A DNA stretch of 5,132 nt from JBCCZC01 sp039188505. GTDB taxonomy: Bacteria; Pseudomonadota; Gammaproteobacteria; Xanthomonadales; SZUA-38. The notes below the pieces were generated by a model. That model worked only from the letters and a program-made list of their open reading frames with translations, had not been told where the DNA came from and did not search any database. This document shows positions 1 through 5,132 of this stretch, piece after piece; the stretch's first letter is position 1; each line of letters begins with the position of its first letter. The translations under genes and the position numbers were made by a program. The stretch is taken from the NCBI GenBank assembly GCA_039188505.1, contig JBCCZC010000414.1, positions 1 through 5,132 on the forward strand, read 5' to 3'.

Positions 1-453
1 CGGATCGGCTTCGTCTTCCAGAGCTTCAACCTGATCGATGAGCTGACCGTCGAGGAGAACGTCGGGCTGCCGCTCCTGTACCAGAAGATCTCGGGCGCCG
101 AACGGAAGGAGCGCGTCGCGAGGGTGATGGAGCGGGTCGGCATCGCGCACCGCGCCGGGCACTATCCCCAGCAGCTCTCCGGCGGCCAGCAGCAGCGGGT
201 CGCGGTCGCGCGCGCTGTCGTCACCGACCCGGGCGTCATCCTTGCCGACGAGCCGACGGGAAACCTCGACTCCCGCAACGGCGAGGAGGTCATGGATCTC
301 CTGACCCAGCTCAACGAAGCGGGCACCACGATCATCATGGTCACCCACTCGCCGTCGCATGCCGACTACGCGCACCGGGTGATCAACCTCTTCGACGGCT
401 GCGTCGTCAGCGAGAACGTGATTCGCCTCGATCGGGAGGTCGCCAATGCTTAA
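1..453 (+). CDS. ABC transporter ATP-binding protein, MacB/LolD type (5'-truncated by window edge)
   Basis: This is the nucleotide-binding subunit of an ABC transporter and should hydrolyse ATP on the cytoplasmic face to drive its partner permease. The frame is open from base 1, so the gene starts before the window; 150 residues are visible against about 225-245 for the family. Visible motifs, numbered from the first visible codon, are the Q-loop (GFVFQSFNL, residues 3-11), the signature LSGGQQQR (59-66), Walker B with catalytic glutamate (VILADEP, E84), the D-loop NLDS (88-91) and the H-loop histidine in VTHS (H116). Walker A is off the window. The Q-loop/signature style and the short C-terminus (no regulatory domain) fit the MacB/LolD/FtsE group that works with FtsX-fold permeases, and the next gene is such a permease, overlapping by 8 bases. 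All visible catalytic residues are intact. The ATPase assignment is firm; the substrate cannot be told from the sequence. Confidence 0.95.
   Translation, partial: RIGFVFQSFNLIDELTVEENVGLPLLYQKISGAERKERVARVMERVGIAHRAGHYPQQLSGGQQQRVAVARAVVTDPGVILADEPTGNLDSRNGEEVMDLLTQLNEAGTTIIMVTHSPSHADYAHRVINLFDGCVVSENVIRLDREVANA
434..440 (+). promoter_or_regulatory. Ribosome-binding site of the permease gene
   Basis: The sequence GGGAGGT lies inside the last codons of the ATPase gene, 5 bases before the ATG at 446. It supports that start codon and, with the 8-base overlap, suggests that translation of the permease is coupled to that of the ATPase. Confidence 0.7.
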
Positions 454-2896
454 GAACTACCTTCTGATCGCCTGGCGCAACCTGCTGGCGCATCGGCTGT
501 TCTCGGCCATCAACATCCTCGGCCTGGCCATCGGCCTGGCGTCCTGCCTCCTCATCGCACTGTTCGTGCGCCACGAGCTCAGCTACGACCGCCACTACGA
601 GAACGCCGACAACATCGCCCGCGTCGTGCGCAACTTCACGACGTCGAACCTGCACCTCGCCACGGTCGCGGCGCCCTTCGGGCCGCTCATTGCCCAGGAC
701 TTCCCGGAGGTCCGGGAGATGACGCGGGTCAACACGATGACCCTGCCGATGGCCGTCGAGGATCGCCCCTTCGACAACCTCGTCATCGGCATGGCGGACG
801 GCAATTTCTTCGACTTCTTCGACCTCGAGTTCACCCGGGGCCAAGCTACGGATGCGCTCAGCGAGCCCTTTGCCGTGGTGCTGACCGAAACCGCGGCGAA
901 CCAGATGTTCGGCAGCGAGGATCCCGTGGGCCGCGCGATCACTGTGCTCGGGCAGATCGACATGAAGGTCACCGGGATCATCCGCGATCTGCCGGAGAAC
1001 ACGCATCTCAACTTCGACATGCTGGGCTCGATCACCACGTTCTTCGCCGTGCAGCCGGGCGAGGAGGAGAGCTTCGGGTCGAACAACTACCACACCTACT
1101 TCCTGCTACCGGAGGGCCACGACCTCGACGCGATGCAGGCCGGCTTCCCCACGTTCCTGCAGAAGCATCTCGGTGAGGAGGCGCCGACCTGGAACGAGCT
1201 GACGCTCCAGCGGCTGACGGACATCCACCTCTACTCGAATCTCGACGCCGAGCAGAAGGCCAACGGCAACATCAACATCGTCCTGACCTTCTCGGCGATC
1301 GCCATCGTCATCCTCGCGATCGCCTGCATCAACTTCATGAACCTGACGACGGCGCGCTCGACGCAGCGCGCGAAGGAAGTCGGGATGCGGAAGGTCGCGG
1401 GCGCGACGCACGGGCAGCTGATCATCCAGTTCCTAGGCGAATCGATCCTCCTGACGGCCGGCGCCATGCTGATTGCGCTGGCGCTGGTCGAGCTGCTGCT
1501 GCCCTGGTTCGCGGCCTTCGTCGAACGGGGCCTGAGCTTCGACTATCTCGCCAACCCGCGGGATCTCGCGATCATCATCTTCGGAACCATCGCGGTCGGC
1601 GTCATCGCGGGCTCCTATCCCGCCTTCCACCTGTCCGCCTTCCGGCCCGCGGAAGTGCTCAAGGGTTCGGTCGCTCAGGGCGCCGGGTCAACGCGGATCC
1701 GCAAGGTTCTGGTGGTCGCCCAGTTCGCGATCTCGATCGCGCTCATGATCGCCACCGGGGTCGTGCTCGCGCAGCTGAACTACACCCAGACGAAGGACCT
1801 CGGCTACGAGCGGGCCCACAACCTGATCGTGAGCCTGCCCTTCCAGATGGACGGGAGCACCTATCGCCAGTACCCGCCGTTTCGCGACGCGCTGCTCCAG
1901 GATCCGGCCATCGACTCGGTGACGATCTCCTCCCGGATCCCGACCGGCCAGCTCCTCGACGGCAACGGGTATCAGCTCCTCGACATGACCGACACCACGA
2001 GCGACGGCCGGATTCCCCTGCGGGACGTGCGCATCGGCTTCGACTTCTTCGAGCACTACGAGATTCGCATGGCCGCGGGGCGGAGCTTCGGCGAGGAGTT
2101 CGGCGACCAGCGGATCAGCTTGCCGCCCAATGTCGACGAGACCACCGCGCCCGTGAGCGGGCAGGCGATCGTCAACGAGACCGCCGCGCGCCGGCTGGGC
2201 TTCGCGAGCCCGCAGGAGGCGGTCGGCAAGATCCTGATCAGCGGTCGCCTCGACGCGTTTCACCAGCGGCTCGAGATCGTCGGTGTCGTGGAAGACTTCA
2301 ACTTTGCCTCCCTGCATGACGCCATGCGGCCGGTGGTCTTCACGCTGACCGAGGCTTTCATCTCGAACGTCTCCGTCCGTTCGCTGCCGGGCCAGCTTCA
2401 GGCGGCCTACGATCGGATCGAGACGACGTGGAACGAACAGTTCCCGGGCCAGGCCCAGTCGATCTCGTTCCTTGATGACCGCTTCGACGCCATGTATCGC
2501 CAGGAGCGTCGCCAGGCGCAGGTCTTCGCGATCTTCTCGGGCCTTGCCATCTTCGTTGCCAGCCTCGGTCTCTTCGGCCTGGCGAGCTTCACGACCGAGC
2601 GGCGGACCAAGGAGATCGGCATCCGCAAGGTGATGGGGGCATCCGTCAAGGACATCGTGCTGCTCCTGACTAAGGAGTTCAGCGTCCTGGTGCTGATCGC
2701 CAACATCATCGCCTGGCCGGTGGCCTGGTACTTCATGAGCGATTGGCTGACCCGCTTCGCCTTCCGCATCGAGCTCGGCCCGCTGCTCTTCGGCGCGGCG
2801 GCGCTCGCGGCCTTTCTCATCGCCTGGGTGACGGTGGCCACGCAAGCGGGCAAGGCGGCCATGTCGCGGCCGGTGAACGCGCTGCGCTACGAGTAA
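446..2896 (+). CDS. FtsX/MacB-family ABC transporter permease (double-module, 816 aa)
   Basis: This is an inner-membrane permease of the FtsX/MacB fold (type VII ABC, 'mechanotransmission' class), expected to couple cytoplasmic ATP hydrolysis to periplasmic work such as export of peptides or lipids, or envelope remodelling. It has two similar halves. The first has a membrane span near residues 18-41, a periplasmic MacB-PCD-like domain (about 42-270) and three spans near 273-297, 330-355 and 373-396. The second has a span near 420-444, a second periplasmic domain (about 445-690) and spans near 692-714, 744-765 and 776-797. Each half carries the FtsX-domain motif after its second span: KEVGMRKVAGA near 310-320 and KEIGIRKVMGA near 721-731. 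Matching periplasmic motifs are VTGIIRDLPENTHLNF (from 175) and IVGVVEDFNFASLHD (from 611). The C-terminus, RPVNALRYE, resembles the common ending NPV.ALRYE of this family. The length is normal, about 800 residues. The ATG has a good RBS and overlaps the ATPase gene by 8 bases. No HlyD/MacA adaptor gene lies in the window; it could be upstream. Substrate unknown. Confidence 0.95.
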   Translation: MLKNYLLIAWRNLLAHRLFSAINILGLAIGLASCLLIALFVRHELSYDRHYENADNIARVVRNFTTSNLHLATVAAPFGPLIAQDFPEVREMTRVNTMTLPMAVEDRPFDNLVIGMADGNFFDFFDLEFTRGQATDALSEPFAVVLTETAANQMFGSEDPVGRAITVLGQIDMKVTGIIRDLPENTHLNFDMLGSITTFFAVQPGEEESFGSNNYHTYFLLPEGHDLDAMQAGFPTFLQKHLGEEAPTWNELTLQRLTDIHLYSNLDAEQKANGNINIVLTFSAIAIVILAIACINFMNLTTARSTQRAKEVGMRKVAGATHGQLIIQFLGESILLTAGAMLIALALVELLLPWFAAFVERGLSFDYLANPRDLAIIIFGTIAVGVIAGSYPAFHLSAFRPAEVLKGSVAQGAGSTRIRKVLVVAQFAISIALMIATGVVLAQLNYTQTKDLGYERAHNLIVSLPFQMDGSTYRQYPPFRDALLQDPAIDSVTISSRIPTGQLLDGNGYQLLDMTDTTSDGRIPLRDVRIGFDFFEHYEIRMAAGRSFGEEFGDQRISLPPNVDETTAPVSGQAIVNETAARRLGFASPQEAVGKILISGRLDAFHQRLEIVGVVEDFNFASLHDAMRPVVFTLTEAFISNVSVRSLPGQLQAAYDRIETTWNEQFPGQAQSISFLDDRFDAMYRQERRQAQVFAIFSGLAIFVASLGLFGLASFTTERRTKEIGIRKVMGASVKDIVLLLTKEFSVLVLIANIIAWPVAWYFMSDWLTRFAFRIELGPLLFGAAALAAFLIAWVTVATQAGKAAMSRPVNALRYE

Positions 2897-2914
2897 GGAG
2901 TACTAACGGTGGGA

Positions 2915-2940
2915 AACGGCCCGCCGGTCGGCGGGCCGTT
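2915..2940. terminator. Strong intrinsic-terminator hairpin between convergent genes
   Basis: AACGGCCCGCC (2915-2925) pairs perfectly with GGCGGGCCGTT (2930-2940) around the 4-base loop GGTC, an 11-bp GC-rich stem starting 18 bases after the permease stop. On the plus strand it is followed by an interrupted T-rich tail (TTCTTCGTTGGTT). On the minus strand the tail is only TTTCCC. It should stop plus-strand transcription well. It may also end the convergent regulator transcript, whose stop codon lies 67 bases away, but with a weaker U-tract. Confidence 0.8.
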
Positions 2941-3007
2941 CTTCGTTGGTTCGGCCTTGACGGCAGGACGGTACGCCGCTGAAGAGTCGGCCAGGCCGGC
3001 CAGCGGG

Positions 3008-5050
3008 CTAGAACAGACCGTCGATCCACATCAGATCGCTGACGCTGTTCTCCACCCGCGAGTAGACCAGACGGTCGCCATCGAAGCCGAACGCACCGGG
3101 GGACATGCCGGGCGGGGAACGCAGCACCTGGCGGGTGCCGCGCGCCAGATCCACCTGCTCGAGCCCCAGGGCGCTGTCCTGCAGGCCGACGGCGAGGACC
3201 GCCGGGCCGACCAGGCGCCAGGAGACGAGCTGCCCATCGAGACTGGTCAGCTCCTGACTGCCGCCCGGGTCTGCGAGGTACAGAGCAGGGTCACCCGGGC
3301 GCGAGAAGACTACGCGCCCGGACTCGTCGATCGCGCCGGCGATGCCGCCGTCGTTCGTGACGCGCTCGAGGGCATCGGCATCCTCTCGCCAGGCCCATAG
3401 ATTCCAGCCGCCTTCCCGGTCCGATGCGAGCAGCAGTCGGTCCTCCGACCAGGCCAGCGGCAGCTGGTGGGCCCCGGCGGACGGTAGCGGCGCAATCCGG
3501 CCGGACTCGACGGTCAGGACTCCCGGCGACGCGACGCCGTCGACGAGACGACTGAAGGCGATTCGCTTCCCGTCCATCGACCAGATGGGACTACCGATGA
3601 CCACCGCGTCGGGCGGCGTCAGCCGCCGTGCCTCTCCAGTGACCGGATCGCCGATCCAGAGCGCTCTGCCGCCGTCCCGCGTGGACACGAACGCCAGCTG
3701 CTTGCCGTCCGGTGAAAGAGCCGGATCGGATTCCTGGCGCGTCGAGTTCAGCGGCAGCCGTCTGGCCTCGCCGGACGCCACCTGGTACGACCAGAGGTTG
3801 CGCTCGAAGGACACCGCCTCGTAGACCAGCCGACCGTTTCCGGCGACCACCGGATTGAGCAGCCCATCGCCCGGGACCGGAAGCCACCGGCGTTCGCCCC
3901 TGTTCACGTCGACGATCCACAGGCCGAAGCCGCCGCCGATATCGCTGGCGTAGATCACGTGCCGGCTGTCCGGCGCCCAGTCGACACCGCGGACCCGCAT
4001 CCCCACCCGGGCGACGGCGCGAGCCGGTCCGCCAGCTACCGGCACCACGTAGACGTCCTGGTTGCCGAGCTGGTCGCCGCGGACGAAGGCCACCCGGGTG
4101 CCGTCGGGCGACACCGCGGGTTTGAAGTCGCCACTCAGGCGCTGATCCGGCCGGGTCAGCGCTTCCGACGTCGCCGCATCCAGGGACAGGCGCAGCAGCC
4201 GCTTGGAGTGGCCCGAGGCAGCGCCCTGGGAGACGACCAGCGAACGGCCGTCCGGAAACCAGTCCAGGCCGTAGGACCATCCCGACAGATCGAAGAGCTT
4301 GCGTTCTGTGCCGGTGGCGACGGTCACCTGCCAGAGCGCGACCGAATCGCCCTCGGCGCGGACAAAAGCCACCGACTCACCGTCGGGCGACCAGCTGGCA
4401 TGACCCTCGAAGCCCGCGGTACGGGTCAAGCGCTGCGGCGAGTCCGCAGAACCGATCCGTCGTACGTAGAGGTCGTACTCCTCCCCGTCCTCGGGTCCGT
4501 TCCAGGCAAAGGCGACCCGCTCGCCGGCATGATCGACCGCCGGATCGATCTCGCGCCCCGGGAAACGGGTGAGGCTGTTGGCCGCCATCGGCACGGCCTG
4601 CGGTGCGCCGCCGCGGTCGGGCACGAAGCGGCCGGCGACCAGGATCATCGCGGCGAGGAAGGCGAGCACGCCCGCGGTCCCGAGAATCTGCCCGGTCAGC
4701 GTGGTGGGTGGCCGCGCCGCCGTGACCGGAATCAGCCGGTAGCCGGACTTGGGGATGGTCTGCACGTAGCGAGGCCTGCGCGGGTCGTCGCCAAGCGCCT
4801 TCCGCAGCTCGGAGATCGCTCGGGAAAGTGCTTCGTCGTTGACCACCGTGTCGGCCCAGACCGTATCCATCAACGCCTGGCGCGACACGACCCGTCCCGC
4901 AGACCCGTGCAGGACGATCAGCACCTGCATGATGCGGGGCTCCAGGCTCAGCTGGCGCTCCGGGCTCGTCAGCAACCGCTGCCCGGGATCGACGGTCCAC
5001 TCGCCCAGGCGAAAATCTCCGCCATCAGCTTTTCCGGAGGTCTTGCTCAT
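3008..5050 (-). CDS. Membrane-anchored winged-helix transcriptional regulator with periplasmic TolB/PD40-like propeller region
   Basis: This is a probable one-component, ToxR/CadC-like signal-transducing regulator of 680 residues. Residues about 12-108 form an OmpR/PhoB-type winged helix (Trans_reg_C). The recognition-helix region is VVNDEALSRAISELRKALGD (69-88) and the wing is RYVQTIPKSGYRL (94-106). A single span near 121-140 (QILGTAGVLAFLAAMILVAG) follows, putting the DNA-binding domain in the cytoplasm and the rest in the periplasm. Residues about 168-680 are repeats of PD40/TolB blade type, such as ASWSPDGESVAFV (218-230), PAVSPDGTRVAFV (311-323) and PALSPDGKQLAFV (443-455); twelve can be counted. 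There is no cysteine in the protein. I chose the ATG at 5050 because the fold begins soon after it. Extending the frame to the TTG at 5125 would add 25 non-conserved residues and run across the start of a divergent gene. The RBS before 5050 is weak. The stop is TAG. The ligand and target genes are unknown; the divergent gene at 5118 and autoregulation are the natural guesses. Unlike typical two-component regulators it has no receiver domain. Confidence 0.9.
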   Translation of the reverse strand: MSKTSGKADGGDFRLGEWTVDPGQRLLTSPERQLSLEPRIMQVLIVLHGSAGRVVSRQALMDTVWADTVVNDEALSRAISELRKALGDDPRRPRYVQTIPKSGYRLIPVTAARPPTTLTGQILGTAGVLAFLAAMILVAGRFVPDRGGAPQAVPMAANSLTRFPGREIDPAVDHAGERVAFAWNGPEDGEEYDLYVRRIGSADSPQRLTRTAGFEGHASWSPDGESVAFVRAEGDSVALWQVTVATGTERKLFDLSGWSYGLDWFPDGRSLVVSQGAASGHSKRLLRLSLDAATSEALTRPDQRLSGDFKPAVSPDGTRVAFVRGDQLGNQDVYVVPVAGGPARAVARVGMRVRGVDWAPDSRHVIYASDIGGGFGLWIVDVNRGERRWLPVPGDGLLNPVVAGNGRLVYEAVSFERNLWSYQVASGEARRLPLNSTRQESDPALSPDGKQLAFVSTRDGGRALWIGDPVTGEARRLTPPDAVVIGSPIWSMDGKRIAFSRLVDGVASPGVLTVESGRIAPLPSAGAHQLPLAWSEDRLLLASDREGGWNLWAWREDADALERVTNDGGIAGAIDESGRVVFSRPGDPALYLADPGGSQELTSLDGQLVSWRLVGPAVLAVGLQDSALGLEQVDLARGTRQVLRSPPGMSPGAFGFDGDRLVYSRVENSVSDLMWIDGLF

Positions 5051-5097
5051 CGCTTCATCAGGCCAGGTCTCGGTCGTTCGAGGATGCTTGCTCCCAT
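5047..5097 (-). other. Possible 16-codon leader ORF overlapping the regulator start
   Basis: An ATG at 5097 (minus strand) opens a short frame, MGASILERPRPGLMKR, whose TGA stop overlaps the regulator's ATG in the classic ATGA arrangement. The regulator itself has only a weak Shine-Dalgarno sequence, so re-initiation after this frame could help its translation. Against this, no Shine-Dalgarno sequence precedes the ATG at 5097 (the stretch is pyrimidine-rich), and a frame this short can arise by chance. Confidence 0.2.
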
Positions 5098-5117
5098 TGA
5101 AGTCGAGGAGCACCACT
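5051..5117. promoter_or_regulatory. Divergent intergenic region, presumed promoters of regulator and downstream gene
   Basis: These 67 bases separate the regulator's ATG (minus) from the probable divergent ATG at 5118 (plus), so promoters for both should lie here or overlap the coding ends. I see no convincing -35/-10 pair on either strand and no AT-rich box. TCGAGGA occurs twice in direct orientation (5078-5084 and 5103-5109, 25 bases apart), but the second copy overlaps the plus-strand RBS and the repeat is short enough to be chance. The role is inferred from gene layout only. Confidence 0.5.
5105..5110 (+). promoter_or_regulatory. Ribosome-binding site of the divergent gene
   Basis: GAGGAG lies 7 bases before the ATG at 5118, which is ideal spacing. 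It is the main evidence that a plus-strand gene begins here. It also argues against extending the minus-strand regulator to the TTG at 5125. Confidence 0.55.
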
Positions 5118-5132
5118 ATGGGCAAGTTCGTC
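5118..5132 (+). CDS. Start of an unidentified divergent gene (3'-truncated by window edge)
   Basis: Only five codons are visible (MGKFV), too few to identify a product. The call rests on the ATG preceded by GAGGAG at 7 bases, and on its head-to-head position with a membrane-bound regulator, a layout in which the regulator often controls its divergent neighbour. The frame is open to the window edge. It could still be a chance ATG. Confidence 0.5.

Noticed and set aside
407..1093. 228-codon minus-strand open frame antisense to the permease start
   Set aside because: It has low-complexity charged composition (V/E/R/D/H-rich), no recognisable motif, and lies opposite conserved permease sequence.
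1688..2845. 385-codon minus-strand open frame antisense to the permease
   Set aside because: It mirrors a well-supported permease frame in high-GC DNA. The translation is rich in R, E, D, H and G with no recognisable fold, the usual look of an antisense shadow.
2985..3007. GGCC-rich stretch near the regulator stop as a second terminator
   Set aside because: The possible stems are only about 4 bp and there is no following T-tract on either strand.
3591..4280. 229-codon minus-strand frame inside the regulator gene
   Set aside because: It is an out-of-frame shadow, R/G/A/P-rich with no domain, while the main frame carries clear PD40 repeats throughout.
5078..5109. Direct repeat TCGAGGA at 5078-5084 and 5103-5109 as a regulator operator
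   Set aside because: Seven bases repeated once in a 67-base GC-rich region can occur by chance. The 25-base spacing is not the roughly 10-11 bases usual for tandem winged-helix sites, and one copy overlaps the RBS.
5051..5125. N-terminal extension of the regulator from the TTG at 5125
   Set aside because: No room or signal for an RBS is visible upstream, the added residues precede the conserved winged helix without resembling it, and the region overlaps a better-supported divergent start.

Overview
The window is a GC-rich (roughly two-thirds G+C by eye), densely coded bacterial segment. It holds three substantial genes and the probable first codons of a fourth. The pairing of a double-module FtsX/MacB-type permease with a ToxR/CadC-like winged-helix protein fused to a PD40 beta-propeller is common in high-GC Gammaproteobacteria (Xanthomonadales/Wenzhouxiangella-like lineages) and in Acidobacteria. 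That taxonomic guess is an inference and is not proven here.

Layout. Positions 1-453 (+) are the 3' part of an ABC-transporter ATPase of the MacB/LolD type; its Walker A end lies off the window. It overlaps by 8 bases an 816-residue FtsX-family permease (446-2896, +), and the two form a translationally coupled export or envelope-remodelling ABC transporter. A strong 11-bp hairpin (2915-2940) follows the permease and lies between convergent genes. From the other side comes a minus-strand gene (3008-5050) for a membrane-anchored transcription regulator: an N-terminal winged-helix DNA-binding domain, one membrane span and a large periplasmic TolB/PD40-like propeller region. Upstream of it is a short divergent intergenic region (5051-5117). 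A plus-strand gene with a good ribosome-binding site appears to start at 5118 and runs off the end.

How the parts may work together. The ATPase and permease should act as one complex, in which cytoplasmic ATP hydrolysis drives movement of the periplasmic domains. The regulator is convergent with them and need not control them. Its likeliest targets are its own promoter and the divergent gene at 5118, by analogy with ToxR/CadC-type one-component systems.

No mobile element, CRISPR array, tRNA or rRNA was seen, and no clear novel system. The points most worth following up are the regulator's sensor region, which reads as twelve propeller-blade repeats and contains no cysteine, and the architecture of its start region (a possible 16-codon leader ORF and the divergent gene).
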